A stretch of DNA of 41,027 nt, from positions 1 to 41,027 of the forward strand of contig NZ_MUBM01000081.1 in assembly GCF_002154505.1 (NCBI RefSeq). The letters run 5' to 3'. Position numbers and translations under genes: made by a program. Shown here piece after piece: positions 16,335 through 25,588 of this stretch. The notes under the pieces are model-generated. The model did no database searches. It saw only the letters and a list, made by a program, of their open reading frames with translations, and was not told where the DNA came from. Each line of letters starts with the position of its first letter. Position 1 is the stretch's first letter. This DNA is from Streptomyces carpinensis. Its GTDB lineage: Bacteria > Actinomycetota > Actinomycetes > Streptomycetales > Streptomycetaceae.

Positions 16335-17453
16335 TCAGTCGAACATAATGACGCCGCGGATGTTGCGGCCCTCACGCATGTCCTGGACCGCGGTGTTGAT
16401 GCCCTCAAGCTTGTACGTCCTGGTGATGAGCTCGTCGAGCTTGAGCTCGCCGCGCTGGTACAGGTCGGCGAGGAGGGGAATGTCGTATCGCGAATTGGTC
16501 GAGCCGTAGAGCGAACCCTGCAGCCGCTTGCCCGACATGGCGAAGGTGAACAAGTCGAAGTCCATCTCCTGGACGCCGACCTTCGCGGCCGAGGTGAGCA
16601 CCAGCGTGCCACCACGGTGGACCATGTTGCCGGCCGGCTGCATCAGCTTCGGGTCGGCGACGCCCATAGTGATGATCACCGCGTCGGCACCCTGGCCGTT
16701 GGTCAGCTGCGCGACCAGCTCGGCGGCCTCGTCCTCGTTCTTGCACGTGTGCGTGGCACCGAAGGTCTTCGCCTCGTCGCGCTTGAAGGCCACCGGGTCG
16801 ACGGCGATGATGTTGCGCGCCCCGCGGTGGCGAGCACCCTGGACAGCGTTCATGCCCACGCCGCCGACGCCGAAGACGACCACGGTCGCACCCAGGTCGA
16901 TGTCGGCTGCGTAGACCGAGGAGCCCCAACCGGTCGGCACGCCGCAGCCGATGAGGGCGGCCTTCTCCAGCGGGACGTCCTTCGGGATCTTCACCGCCGA
17001 GTCGACCGACACGGTGACGTACGGCGCGAACGTGCCGAGGTAGGAGAACGGGCCGACTCCGACGCCGCGGGCGTGGACGCGGTGGGTGCCATCGGCGGCG
17101 AAGCCGCCGAGCGTGCCGGCGCCCAGGACGCACATGTTGGAGCGGCCGCGCACGCACATGCTGCACTTGCCGCACGACGGCAGGAACGAGAGGACGACAT
17201 GGTCACCGACCTCCAGGTCGGTGACGTGGCTGCCGACCTGGACGACCTCGCCGGCGCCCTCGTGGCCGCCGAGGATCGGGCCCCAGCCGAGCGGAATGTC
17301 ACCGGTGTCGACGTGGTCGTCGGAGTGGCAGATACCGGAGGCGGCGAGCTTGACCTTGACCTCGTTGGGCTTGGGATCGTCGAGCTCGATCTCTTCCACG
17401 GACCAGCCGGAGCGGGTACCGGGCTCCCAGATGAGAGCGCCAGGGATCTTCAT
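16335..17453 (-). CDS. NDMA-dependent-type zinc alcohol dehydrogenase
   Basis: A 372-residue zinc alcohol dehydrogenase. Cys42 (GICHSDDH) and His64-Glu65 (PILGGHEGAG) are catalytic zinc ligands; Cys94, Cys97, Cys100 and Cys108 bind the structural zinc. GVGGVGMNAVQGA forms the nucleotide fold. The GGHEGAG and LIGCGVPTGWGSSVYAADI patterns fit the actinobacterial NDMA-dependent group, in which tightly held nicotinamide is thought to be recycled through mycofactocin rather than free NAD. I start it at MKIPGALIW because GGAGG lies 5 bases upstream; the upstream in-frame stretch covers the divergent promoter. It is transcribed away from the KstD-like gene from a shared 170-base promoter region and ends at a strong palindromic terminator. 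The substrate alcohol is unknown. Confidence 0.88.
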   Translation of the reverse strand: MKIPGALIWEPGTRSGWSVEEIELDDPKPNEVKVKLAASGICHSDDHVDTGDIPLGWGPILGGHEGAGEVVQVGSHVTDLEVGDHVVLSFLPSCGKCSMCVRGRSNMCVLGAGTLGGFAADGTHRVHARGVGVGPFSYLGTFAPYVTVSVDSAVKIPKDVPLEKAALIGCGVPTGWGSSVYAADIDLGATVVVFGVGGVGMNAVQGARHRGARNIIAVDPVAFKRDEAKTFGATHTCKNEDEAAELVAQLTNGQGADAVIITMGVADPKLMQPAGNMVHRGGTLVLTSAAKVGVQEMDFDLFTFAMSGKRLQGSLYGSTNSRYDIPLLADLYQRGELKLDELITRTYKLEGINTAVQDMREGRNIRGVIMFD

Positions 17454-17507
17454 TGACTCCTCCAAGGGGGCTGTGGGCGTTGAGCGGGCCTCGGTCAACC
17501 GCGCTGA

Positions 17508-17573
17508 TAATGATGAGCATTGAATTACGTTAAGGTCAACGCCTCCTGTGAACCTTGACACATTGATTATCAA
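17508..17573. promoter_or_regulatory. Divergent promoter with operator-like repeats
   Basis: TAATGATGAGCATTGAAT (17508-17525) resembles, in reverse, the sites at 20816 and 34641. TTGACA at 17555-17560 is a likely -35 box for the KstD-like gene, directly followed by the palindrome TTGATTATCAA (17563-17573). A TTGACC box reading the other way (17539-17534) could serve the alcohol dehydrogenase, with the AATGAT site lying over its -10 region. The arrangement fits a repressor controlling both genes. Confidence 0.5.
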
Positions 17574-17625
17574 CATATGCACTGTGCTCATCGAATGCTG
17601 ACTTCGAGCCAGGAGGTCTCATCTC

Positions 17626-19323
17626 ATGACCACGTCCACGAGCCCGGTGCTCATCGTCGGTGCAGGCCTGTCCGGCCTTGCCACTGCGCTGGCCTCCTCG
17701 CTCAACGGCCGACCGGCCGTCGTCCTCGAGGCCGCCGACCTGGTGGGCGGCGCGGCGGCGTACTCCGGCGGCCAGGTCTGGTGCGGCGCCAACCATGTGG
17801 CCGCCCGCGAGGGCATCGAGGATTCGCTCGAGCGCACCGAGACGTACATCCGGGACGTCGCATCCCACCACGCTCCCGAAACCCTGGACGAGCAGGCGTT
17901 CCGGCGCTGGCTCACCACCTCGCCGGACGCGATGCGCTACTGGGAGGACAACGGGGCCATCCGGTGGACGGTCATCCCCGGCCTCGCCGACTACCACAAC
18001 GAGGCAGCCGGAGCCCTTCCCCAGGGGCGCTACCTCACCAACGAGGTGATCGACGGCTCCGAGCTGGGGGAGTGGCGTCAGCGGCTGCGGTACAGCCCGT
18101 ACTTCCCGGTCGGCACCACCTACCGCGACCTGCTGGAGAAGGGCCGTCGCGCGACGTACGTCGACGACCAGGGCGAGGAGAAAAACGCGACCAAGCAGTC
18201 GCATGCGGGTCTGCCGGCTTTCGGTCTCTCCGACGGCACCGAGTTCGAGCGGGCCTCGTCGGCGGACCCGCTGACCTACGGCACCGGCGTCGTCGCCTCG
18301 TTCCTTCGCCGAGTCCTCCAGCAGCCCGACATCGAGATCCGGACCCAGCACCGCGTGATCGAGCTCATTCAGAACGACGGGGCCGTGACCGGTGTCCGTG
18401 CGGAGACGCCCGACGGCGTGGTGGAACTGCACGGGCCCGTCGTCCTCGCGACGAGTACTTACGACTGGGACACCGAGCTCGTCCACGAGGTCCTCGGCCT
18501 CTCGGAGGAGGACTGGGGCTCGGTCGCCCCGGAGACACTCCGCGGCGACGGCCTGAAGCTCGCGCGATCGGTCGGCGGCGAGCTCGCCCGCATCCCGGCC
18601 AACGCCACGCCGATCCTGCCGGGGTGGCGATCGCAGGTCGGCACCGGTTTCGGCTACGGCCCGGAGTACGCCATGCCGCACTCGATGATCGTCGACCGCA
18701 CCGGCAACCGCTACTGCAACGACTCCTACTGGGTCGACATCTGCCGCCGCACGCTCGACGCCGACGACCGGCACCTGCCCTTCTTCCTCATCTGGGACGA
18801 CCAGCACCGGCAGAAGTACGGCCTGGCCGCCACCGCTCCGGGCGGCGAGTACCCCGAGGGCTGGGTGGAGTCGGCGCCGACCCTGCAGGAGCTGGGCGAC
18901 AAGCTCGGCATCGACGGCGAGCAGCTGGCGAGGACCGCCGAGCGCTTCAGCGCCTTCGCTCGCGAGGGCGTCGACCCCGACTTCGGCCGCGGCACCGTCG
19001 ACTACGTCAACAAGTTCGCCGGTGACCCGGAGAACAAGCCTTCGCCGGTCCTCGGCGAGATAAACAAGGCGCCGTTCCACGGCATCCGGCTCCGCTTCGT
19101 CGGCACCGGCATCGGCACCAGTGGCGTTCGCATCGACGGCGACGGTCACGTCGTCGACGCCGAACGCCGTCCGATTCCGGGTCTGTACGCCGCCGGTTCG
19201 GTCGCGGCTCTCACCACCACCGGCACCGCCTACAACTCCGGCATCGCGCTCGGACGAGGCATCACGCTGGCCTACCTGATCGGCCACGAGGTGGCCGGCC
19301 GGCCCGTGCCCGTGCACCCGTGA
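17626..19323 (+). CDS. FAD-dependent dehydrogenase, KstD/fumarate-reductase type
   Basis: A 565-residue flavoprotein. The FAD fold GAGLSG is at 12-17, Glu35 binds the ribose, and LVGGAAAYSGGQVW is the phosphate-binding stretch seen in 3-ketosteroid delta-1-dehydrogenases. The C-terminal FAD block is PGLYAAGSVAALTTTGTAYN followed by SGIALGRGITLAYLIG. Enzymes of this group desaturate or reduce carbon-carbon bonds next to a carbonyl in rings. Here the substrate might be a steroid-like or simple alicyclic ketone, which sequence cannot settle. An AGGAGG ribosome site precedes ATG 17626, and the stop overlaps the MFS gene start (GTGA). It is intact, unlike the flavoprotein remnant at 4775-5497, which is a different subgroup. 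Confidence 0.82.
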   Translation: MTTSTSPVLIVGAGLSGLATALASSLNGRPAVVLEAADLVGGAAAYSGGQVWCGANHVAAREGIEDSLERTETYIRDVASHHAPETLDEQAFRRWLTTSPDAMRYWEDNGAIRWTVIPGLADYHNEAAGALPQGRYLTNEVIDGSELGEWRQRLRYSPYFPVGTTYRDLLEKGRRATYVDDQGEEKNATKQSHAGLPAFGLSDGTEFERASSADPLTYGTGVVASFLRRVLQQPDIEIRTQHRVIELIQNDGAVTGVRAETPDGVVELHGPVVLATSTYDWDTELVHEVLGLSEEDWGSVAPETLRGDGLKLARSVGGELARIPANATPILPGWRSQVGTGFGYGPEYAMPHSMIVDRTGNRYCNDSYWVDICRRTLDADDRHLPFFLIWDDQHRQKYGLAATAPGGEYPEGWVESAPTLQELGDKLGIDGEQLARTAERFSAFAREGVDPDFGRGTVDYVNKFAGDPENKPSPVLGEINKAPFHGIRLRFVGTGIGTSGVRIDGDGHVVDAERRPIPGLYAAGSVAALTTTGTAYNSGIALGRGITLAYLIGHEVAGRPVPVHP

Positions 19324-20657
19324 GACGGAGCAGGCAGCCGGCGGCCGTCCGGAGGCGGCCGCTGCCCACCTGGCTGCTCCTGGTGGCGATCACCGCGATC
19401 GGGATCAACCTGAGGGCCGGCTTCGGGGCTGTCCCGGCCCTGCTCGACAGCATCGGCCGCGATCTCGCGCTCAACGGGACGATCTCGGCACTGCTGACCT
19501 CGGTACCGGTCATCTGCATGGGGTTGTTCGCGCCGGTGGCGCAACGACTAGCCGCATGGATCGGCCCCGAGGCGGCCACCGCCGTCCTACTCGGTGTGCT
19601 GGCGGTCGGCGGTCTCATGCGGCTCGGCATCGGGTCGACCTGGCTGCTGCTCGTCTCGACGGCGATCTCGGGGGCCGGTATGGGCGGTGTCTCCGCGCTC
19701 ATACCGGGGCTCGTCGCACACCACCTGCCCCGTATTCCGGGCACCGCCACGGGTGTCTACTCCATGGCCATGGCCGGCGGTATAGCGCTGGCCGCCTGGA
19801 TCGCCGGACCCAGCGCCGAGCTGTTCGGCGGCTGGCGTCCGGCGCTGGCGCTGTGGGGTCTGGCCGCATGCCTGACCGCCGTCTGCTGGTCGGCTCTGCT
19901 GCCCTGGTTTTCCTCCGCCCCGTCCTCCCGTCCGGAGGCGGCGCGGTCCGGGACGTCCGGGGCGCGGGGCCGGCTCCCCTGGCGGAGTCCCACGGCTCGC
20001 TGGGTGACGGCCTTCACCACGCTCAACATGCTGATCGGGTACGGCGGGGTCGCATGGATCGCGCCGACGTTCGTCCAGCACGGGTTCGAGGCGCAGCGGG
20101 CGGCGGGCCTGTTCGCCCTTTTCCAGATCATCCAGCTCATCGCGATGGTGACCCTCCCGCCTCTGACCGACATCACGCGGGATCGGCGTCCGCTGCTGGC
20201 CATCACCGTTGTCTGCACCTGCGCGGGGCTCTCGGTCATGGTGCTGGCGCCCACATCGCTGGCGCTTCCGGCGGTCCTGCTGTTCGGCACCGGTGCGGGT
20301 GGAGGCTCGTCCCTCGCTCTCGTGCTGGTGCAGGACGCGACGGCCACCCGGGACGAGGCGGGCCGCCTGAGTGCCATGGTCCTGCTCGTGTCCCTCCTCG
20401 CCGGTGGCACGGGTCCCCTGTTGCTGGGCGCGCTGCGGGATCTGACCGGCGGGTTCACCGCGGGCTACGCCGTCCTGCTGGGGCTCGGAGTGCTGAGCCT
20501 GCTGGTGCTCCCGGTGCTCCGACCGGGTCGGAGCATCAACGACCAGTCCCGCACCGAAAGCTTCGTGGTGTACGAGGCCGGACGGGCGGTGCCGCACCGG
20601 CTCACCGACGCCGACGGGGATCCCGTCGGGCCCGAACTCGACGTGGAGCAGCGGTGA
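19320..20657 (+). CDS. MFS transporter, CynX/NimT-like
   Basis: A 445-residue membrane protein with about 12 hydrophobic helices in two halves, split by a hydrophilic loop near residues 200-220 (SSRPEAARSGTSGARG). The first-helix motif INLRAGFGAVPALL is characteristic of the CynX/NimT branch of the major facilitator superfamily, whose members move small anions or drug-like molecules. The GTG start overlaps the KstD-like stop by four bases, so the two are co-translated and it likely carries that enzyme's substrate or product. The direction of transport is not evident. A hydrophilic tail of about 40 residues follows the last helix. Confidence 0.85.
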   Translation: MRRSRQPAAVRRRPLPTWLLLVAITAIGINLRAGFGAVPALLDSIGRDLALNGTISALLTSVPVICMGLFAPVAQRLAAWIGPEAATAVLLGVLAVGGLMRLGIGSTWLLLVSTAISGAGMGGVSALIPGLVAHHLPRIPGTATGVYSMAMAGGIALAAWIAGPSAELFGGWRPALALWGLAACLTAVCWSALLPWFSSAPSSRPEAARSGTSGARGRLPWRSPTARWVTAFTTLNMLIGYGGVAWIAPTFVQHGFEAQRAAGLFALFQIIQLIAMVTLPPLTDITRDRRPLLAITVVCTCAGLSVMVLAPTSLALPAVLLFGTGAGGGSSLALVLVQDATATRDEAGRLSAMVLLVSLLAGGTGPLLLGALRDLTGGFTAGYAVLLGLGVLSLLVLPVLRPGRSINDQSRTESFVVYEAGRAVPHRLTDADGDPVGPELDVEQR

Positions 20658-20815
20658 TCGCAAGCCTTGGCCAGACGATCACTGTGGTGGTTCCGGACCC
20701 CCGAGGGCGGGACAGGGACAACCGGTCATTGCTGCCGACTCACCGTCGCCGTTCTGTGCCCTCTGCAGATCTGGACAAGTGCCGTGCCGCGCCCTACGGT
20801 GTGACCTCATCCCGG

Positions 20816-20842
20816 ATATTGATGCATATCATTAGTATGTAC
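20816..20842. promoter_or_regulatory. Operator-like site before the ABC importer operon
   Basis: ATATTGATGCATATCATTA (20816-20834) is an imperfect palindrome (TGAT-GCAT-ATCA core). It is almost identical to the site at 34641-34659 ahead of korA, differing by one base. It is followed by TATGTAC and an AGGAG ribosome site. It lies 23-41 bases before the start codon, so a bound protein would block transcription. The rest of 20658-20815 shows no gene. Confidence 0.6.
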
Positions 20843-20856
20843 ATTAGGAGAAACTC

Positions 20857-22035
20857 ATGAGCATGCACAGCAGAACCTGGTACGGCGGAATCGCCGCCGT
20901 CGGCGCGTCGGTCCTGATCGCCGGTCTCACCGCGTGCGGTGGACCCACGTCGACGGACGCCGGCTCGGTCAAGGGCCTGCCGTCGACCGTCAAGATCATG
21001 TCCATCAAGGAGATGTCCGGCGCTGTGGCGTTCGCGGGTACGAACGCCACCAAGGGCATCGACCTGGCCGTCGAGCAGATCAACCAGCAGAAGTTCCTCG
21101 GCGACTCGAAGCTGGAGATCGACCTCAAGGACAGCGCCGCGAGCGCCCAGCAGGCCGCGAGCCTGGCCACGCAGGCGATCTCGGACAAGTCGTACGCGGC
21201 CATCCTCGGGCCCGCCTCCAGCGCCCAGGCCACGGCGATCTCCCCGATCGCCCAGAAGTCCGGGCTGCCGGTCGTCTACACCCAGGCGGGCAGCGACGGC
21301 GTCCTGGTGGGCAACTACACCTACCGGGTCACCGCCCCGGCGGAGTCCTACTACCAGCTGGCCGGCCAGTACCTGAAGAGCAAGCACGTCAAGACCGCTG
21401 CCGTGCTCTTCAACAGCGGCAACCCCACCCTGACCCAGCTCGGGCAGAAGACGGTGCCGGCACTCGCGGACAAGTACGGGTTCAAGGTCCGGAGCTCCGA
21501 CGGCGTCCAGGTCACCGCACAGGACTTCACCTCCAACGCGTCCAAGATCGCCCAAGCCAAGCCCGACGCGGTGTTTCTGCTGCTGACCGGACCGCAGGAC
21601 CCGGTTGCCGTCACCCAGCTGCGGCAGGACGGCTACCGCGGCGAGATCGTGGGGATGACCTCGATGGGCGCCGGGAACCTCAAGACGGCCGGCAAGACGG
21701 CCGCGGGCGTGGTGTGGCCCAGCAACTTCAGCGCGCTGGACACCAATGAGAGCACCAAGAAGTTCGTCGAGGCCTACAAGGCGAAGTACGGCGAGGTGCC
21801 GAACAACTACGCCGCCGAGGCCTACGACGCGGCCTGGTTCCTCGCCCGCGGCATCAAGGAAGCGGGCAGTGCCTCCCGCACCGAGATCCAGAAGGGTCTC
21901 GCGAAGGTCGCCGCAAGCGGGTTCGAAGGAGCCCAGGGCGCCATGACCTTCGACGGCACCGACGTGCGCGTCACCGGTGTCCTGGCCGGCTGGGACGGAA
22001 CCAACGAGACGCTGGTCCCGCTCGGCTCGTCCTGA
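20857..22035 (+). CDS. ABC importer substrate-binding lipoprotein (LivJ/amide type), SBP1
   Basis: A 392-residue secreted lipoprotein. It has a short charged N-terminus, a hydrophobic stretch, and lipobox LTAC with the lipidated Cys27. The mature part is a periplasmic-binding-protein type I fold with GAVAFAGTNATKGIDLAVEQ near its start and YAAEAYDAAWFLARGIKEAG near its end, as in LivJ and amide/urea receptors. It heads the five-gene branched-chain-type importer operon, with ATG behind TTAGGAG. It is clearly paralogous to the binding protein at 26159-27328 (shared SIKEM.GAVAFAGT, QKFLG and SGFEGAQG-like segments). The ligand is unknown; the neighbouring genes suggest an acid or ketone rather than leucine. 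Confidence 0.88.
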   Translation: MSMHSRTWYGGIAAVGASVLIAGLTACGGPTSTDAGSVKGLPSTVKIMSIKEMSGAVAFAGTNATKGIDLAVEQINQQKFLGDSKLEIDLKDSAASAQQAASLATQAISDKSYAAILGPASSAQATAISPIAQKSGLPVVYTQAGSDGVLVGNYTYRVTAPAESYYQLAGQYLKSKHVKTAAVLFNSGNPTLTQLGQKTVPALADKYGFKVRSSDGVQVTAQDFTSNASKIAQAKPDAVFLLLTGPQDPVAVTQLRQDGYRGEIVGMTSMGAGNLKTAGKTAAGVVWPSNFSALDTNESTKKFVEAYKAKYGEVPNNYAAEAYDAAWFLARGIKEAGSASRTEIQKGLAKVAASGFEGAQGAMTFDGTDVRVTGVLAGWDGTNETLVPLGSS

Positions 22036-22140
22036 TCCGGTCCGCCGACGACCCACCACGACCGTGAGGAGTGCGAGCTTCGTGCTGCGCAGCTATGACA
22101 ACGCTTCCCGGCACCGGGAGCCAGGAATGGGAGGGCCGCG

Positions 22141-23031
22141 ATGGCACAGGATGTGATCAACGCGGCCACGCTCGGATCGCTCTATCTGCTCTTCGCGCTG
22201 GGGATGAGCCTGGCATGGGGCACCATCGGGATCCTGAACTTCGCCCACGGGTCGATCTTCATGTTCTCCGCGTTCGTCTGCCATCTCATCGTCCGTGAGG
22301 CAGCGCTGCCCATGCCGGTGGCGGTCCTGATCGGACTGGTCGTGGGCGCGGTGATCTCGGTGCTCGTCCAGGTGCTGGCGTTCGAACCGATCCAGCGCCG
22401 GGCGGCCGACCACCGGCGGGCGGAACTGCAGATTCTGGTCGGCGGCATCGGCATGGCGGGCGTTCTGCTCGCCATCGCGCAGCGGGTCACCAAAAGCGTG
22501 CCGTTCGGCTTCTCCGAGAGCACGTTCCGGGTCCACGTCTACGACCTGGGATTCGTACGGCTGTCGAATGTGCAGATCGTGATCGTGGTTGCGGCCTGCC
22601 TCCTGGCAGGGCTCGCGGGCTGGTGGCTGCGGTCGTCCCGCTCCGGCCTCGCCCTGCGCGCGATCGGCGTGGACCCCGAGGTCGCCACCATGATGGGGGT
22701 CGACCGCCGCAAACTCGCGGTCGCCATCATGGCCGCTTCCGGCGGCCTGGCCGGTGTGGCAGGCGTCCTGCTGACGTACTACCTGGGGTCGATCGCCGCG
22801 GAAAGCGGTGACGCTTTCCTCCTCAAGGCCTTCGCGGCCATCGTGCTCGGTGGTGTCGGGTCGGTCGGCGGTGCCGCCGTCGGCGCGGCGATCCTCGCCG
22901 TGGTCGAGACGATCGTCCTCGTCCAGACATCCGGTACCTGGGTCGATGCCGTCTCGTTCGGCCTCATCTTCCTGATGCTGCTCGTGCGTCCCCGCGGCAT
23001 CTTCGGCCGGAAGGAGGTGCGGCGGACGTGA
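22141..23031 (+). CDS. ABC importer permease, LivH type
   Basis: A 296-residue permease with about eight hydrophobic helices. It has the LivH-typical opening ATLGSLYLLFALGMSLAWGT followed by GILNFAHGS, and the cytoplasmic loop SRSGLALRAIGVDPEVATMM that contacts the ATPases. It starts at ATG with GGGAGGG ahead. Its end overlaps the next gene (GTGA). It forms the channel with the LivM-type partner. The 105 bases between SBP1 and this gene show no separate promoter I would trust. Confidence 0.9.
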   Translation: MAQDVINAATLGSLYLLFALGMSLAWGTIGILNFAHGSIFMFSAFVCHLIVREAALPMPVAVLIGLVVGAVISVLVQVLAFEPIQRRAADHRRAELQILVGGIGMAGVLLAIAQRVTKSVPFGFSESTFRVHVYDLGFVRLSNVQIVIVVAACLLAGLAGWWLRSSRSGLALRAIGVDPEVATMMGVDRRKLAVAIMAASGGLAGVAGVLLTYYLGSIAAESGDAFLLKAFAAIVLGGVGSVGGAAVGAAILAVVETIVLVQTSGTWVDAVSFGLIFLMLLVRPRGIFGRKEVRRT

Positions 23032-23984
23032 GCTACTGGTACGACGCCCATCTGATCCTGATCCAGTCCACCTTCGTCAGCCTGCTGCTCGCGCTGAGCA
23101 TTCAGTTCCCGCTGCGCATGGGCGTGTTCTCGTTCGCCGGCATCGGCAGTTACGGCATCGGCGCCTACGCCGCGGCGATCATGACCATCAGGTACTCCTG
23201 GCCCGCCTTCGCCGCGATCGGCGCCGGAATGGTGGTGGCGATGGTGGCCGGGTACCTGCTCGCGCTGCTTGTCTCCCGCCTGGACGGGCTCTACCTCGGC
23301 ATGGCCACGATCGCGTTCACTCTGATCCTGACGGTGGTCGCCATCAACGGCGGGTCCCTGACCGGCGGGGCGCAGGGGCTGTACGGGGCCATCAGCACCC
23401 TGCAGACCGGCCAGGTGATCCTCGTGTGCGCCGTGGTGGTCGTGCTGCTCGCACTCTCCGAGCGCGGCCGGATGGGCAGACGCATCGACGCGGTCCGCGA
23501 GGATCCCGAGCTCGCCGTGTCCGTCGGCATCCGGGTTATCCGTATGCGGCGGATGGCCTTCGTGGTCAGTGGGGCGCTCGGAGCGTGCGCCGGCGGCATG
23601 AACGCCCTGCTGCGCACCACGGTGTCCCCGGACGACGTGGGCTTCTCCCTCGTCGTCCTGGCGCTGACGATGATCATCGTCGGTGGGTCGAGGTCGTGGG
23701 CCGGCGCGCTGATCGGCTCCGTCATCTTCACCTGGCTGCCGCAGGTGCTGCAGGCCGTCGGCGACTGGCAGACCGTGGTCTACGGAGTCATCGTCGCCCT
23801 CACCGCGGTCTACGTGCCGAGCGGACTGCTGGGCGTGGCACAGAACGGGTACCGCCGCATGCGGCGCCGGAGCGGGCCGGTGGCCGGCGCCACCGAGAAG
23901 GCGACCGGCAGCGAGGAGCCCGGCGGCGACAGCGCACCGCTCGAGCCGCTCAGCGAGGACGTACCGACGGGAGGCACCCGATGA
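23028..23984 (+). CDS. ABC importer permease, LivM type
   Basis: A 318-residue permease with 8-10 hydrophobic helices. It carries LivM hallmarks: SLLLALSIQFPLRMGVFSFA and GIGSYGIGAYAAA near the N-terminus, and the ATPase-coupling loop RMGRRIDAVREDPELAVSVG. It ends in a hydrophilic tail of about 40 residues (rich in Arg, Gly, Glu), longer than usual. The GTG start overlaps the LivH stop and its own stop overlaps the LivG start (ATGA), so the importer genes are tightly coupled. Confidence 0.9.
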   Translation: MSYWYDAHLILIQSTFVSLLLALSIQFPLRMGVFSFAGIGSYGIGAYAAAIMTIRYSWPAFAAIGAGMVVAMVAGYLLALLVSRLDGLYLGMATIAFTLILTVVAINGGSLTGGAQGLYGAISTLQTGQVILVCAVVVVLLALSERGRMGRRIDAVREDPELAVSVGIRVIRMRRMAFVVSGALGACAGGMNALLRTTVSPDDVGFSLVVLALTMIIVGGSRSWAGALIGSVIFTWLPQVLQAVGDWQTVVYGVIVALTAVYVPSGLLGVAQNGYRRMRRRSGPVAGATEKATGSEEPGGDSAPLEPLSEDVPTGGTR

Positions 23985-24760
23985 ACACCCCGGAAGACGC
24001 GGCACCGCCCGCGGTCCTCGAAGCACAGGACGTCGCGGTGCACTACGGCGGCGTGAAAGCCGTCGACGGCTTCGGGCTGAAGCTGGAGGCCGGTCGGATC
24101 TGCGGCATCCTCGGCCCCAACGGCTCAGGCAAGAGCACCTTCCTCGCAGCCGTCACCCGCCTGGTGCCGCTCACCCGCGGCCGGCTCATGCTGGACGGCG
24201 AGGAGTACCACAACACCCCGGCGGCATCGCTCGCCCACCGCGGTGTCGCCCGGACCTTTCAGACCGTGCGGCTACTGCCCGACCTGACGGTACTGGAGAA
24301 CATCCAGCTGGGCGCGGACCTGCGAGCCGGTGGAGGCGGCGTGAAACAGTGGTTCCGCCGCACCGCGGTGCCGGAGGCGGTGGAGGAGGCGATCGAGCGC
24401 ACGGGGCTGGGCGCGGTCCGCTCGGCGCGGCCGGGAGAGCTGTCGTACGGCATGGCGCGAAGAGTGGAGATCGCCCGTGCCCTCGCGACGCGGCCGCGGG
24501 TCCTGCTGCTCGACGAGCCCACCGCGGGCATGAACCAGGCCGAGCGCAGGGAGGTTTCGCAGCTGATGCAGAAGCTGCGCGACGAGGGCCTCACGCAACT
24601 GCTGGTCGAGCACGACGTGCCGATGATGGTGGACACCTGCGACCGCCTGGTGGCGATGAAGTCCGGCGAGCTGGTGACGGAGGGCGCTCCCGCCGAGGTC
24701 GTCCGCGACCCCGCCGTGCAGGAGGCGTATTTGGGGAAGAGGGGGCGCAACCATGCTTGA
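23981..24760 (+). CDS. ABC importer ATP-binding protein, LivG type
   Basis: A 259-residue ATPase. Walker A GPNGSGKS is at 45-52; the Q-loop in VARTFQTVRLLPDLTV, the signature LSYGMARRVEIARAL (a variant of LSGGQ usual in LivG), Walker B VLLLDEPTAGMN and the switch His in LLVEHDVPMM are all present. The ATG at 23981 overlaps the LivM stop; an in-frame frame continues far upstream but reads through LivM in another frame and is not coding. It should pair with LivF to drive import. Confidence 0.9.
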   Translation: MNTPEDAAPPAVLEAQDVAVHYGGVKAVDGFGLKLEAGRICGILGPNGSGKSTFLAAVTRLVPLTRGRLMLDGEEYHNTPAASLAHRGVARTFQTVRLLPDLTVLENIQLGADLRAGGGGVKQWFRRTAVPEAVEEAIERTGLGAVRSARPGELSYGMARRVEIARALATRPRVLLLDEPTAGMNQAERREVSQLMQKLRDEGLTQLLVEHDVPMMVDTCDRLVAMKSGELVTEGAPAEVVRDPAVQEAYLGKRGRNHA

Positions 24761-25469
24761 GATCCGGGATCTGCACGTCAGCTATGGCAAAGTCGAGGCC
24801 GTGCGCGGGGTCAGCGCGTCGGCCGCACCGGGGCGGATCACCCTGGTGCTCGGCGCGAACGGGGCGGGGAAGAGCACCACTCTGCGGACGGTCGCCGGCC
24901 TGGTGCCGGCCGTCTCCGGCGAGGTCGTGCTCGACGGCAAGGTGATCACCGGCCGTCCCGGCCACACGATCGTGCGTGACGGCCTGGTCCTCGTCCCCGA
25001 GGGGCGGCGGGTGTTCGCCCCCCTGACCGTCGAGGAGAACCTCCTCCTCGGCGGGTACGTCGCGCCGCGTGCCAAGTCCGCCGAGACACTGGACCGGGTC
25101 TACGAAATGTTCCCGATCTTGGCGCAGCGCCGACGCGGCGCCGCGGGTCTGCTCAGCGGGGGCGAGCAGCAGATGCTCGCCTTCGGCCGGGCGCTGATGT
25201 CCTCACCGCGCGTGATGCTGATGGACGAGCCTTCGATGGGTCTGGCCCCGGCGATGGTGGAGTCGGTGTTCGGTGCGGTGCGCGAGATCGCCGACGCCGG
25301 CATCGCGCTGCTCGTCGTGGAACAGAACGCGGAACTGGGCCTGGAGATCGCCGACGACGTCGTGGTCGTGGCCCGTGGAGAGGTCGTGTTCAGCGGGGAG
25401 GCCGAGCAGGCCCGCTCGGACGCTTCGGTCGTCCGGGCCTTCCTCGGCGAGGCAGCTCTCAGCCAGTGA
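24753..25469 (+). CDS. ABC importer ATP-binding protein, LivF type
   Basis: A 238-residue ATPase. It has Walker A GANGAGKS at 34-41, VPEGRRVFAPLTVEENL typical of LivF, the signature LSGGEQQMLAFGRALM, Walker B VMLMDEPSMGLAP and VVEQNAELGLEIAD. It overlaps the LivG end by eight bases. This completes the importer (SBP1, two permeases, two ATPases). All functional motifs are intact. Confidence 0.9.
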   Translation: MLEIRDLHVSYGKVEAVRGVSASAAPGRITLVLGANGAGKSTTLRTVAGLVPAVSGEVVLDGKVITGRPGHTIVRDGLVLVPEGRRVFAPLTVEENLLLGGYVAPRAKSAETLDRVYEMFPILAQRRRGAAGLLSGGEQQMLAFGRALMSSPRVMLMDEPSMGLAPAMVESVFGAVREIADAGIALLVVEQNAELGLEIADDVVVVARGEVVFSGEAEQARSDASVVRAFLGEAALSQ

Positions 25470-25483
25470 GCATGTCACTCAGC

Positions 25484-25588
25484 TCAGCATGCGGTCCCTG
25501 GGCATGACCTGGTACAGGATCTGGGAGAACTTCCCCTCCCGGTAGCCGGCGTACGTGCCGGAGGGGAACCCGCCGATCAGGGGGCGGG
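25484..25588 (-). pseudogene. C-terminal scrap of an unrecognised gene
   Basis: Reading leftwards, a frame ending at TGA 25486-25484 gives about 32 residues ending GKFSQILYQVMPRDRMLS, with GGFPSGTYAGYRE before it. It has protein-like composition but I do not recognise the family. It is cut at about 25588, where a plus-strand acyl-CoA dehydrogenase fragment begins, so a rearrangement has joined two unrelated gene ends. Confidence 0.35.

Noticed and set aside
17536..19317. A 593-codon minus-strand open frame opposite the KstD-like gene
   Set aside because: Covers the whole sense gene, Asp/Val/Arg-rich, no motif; an antisense shadow.
23426..23980. A long N-terminal extension of the LivG-type ATPase
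   Set aside because: This part overlaps the LivM gene in another frame; the ATGA overlap at 23981 gives the natural start.
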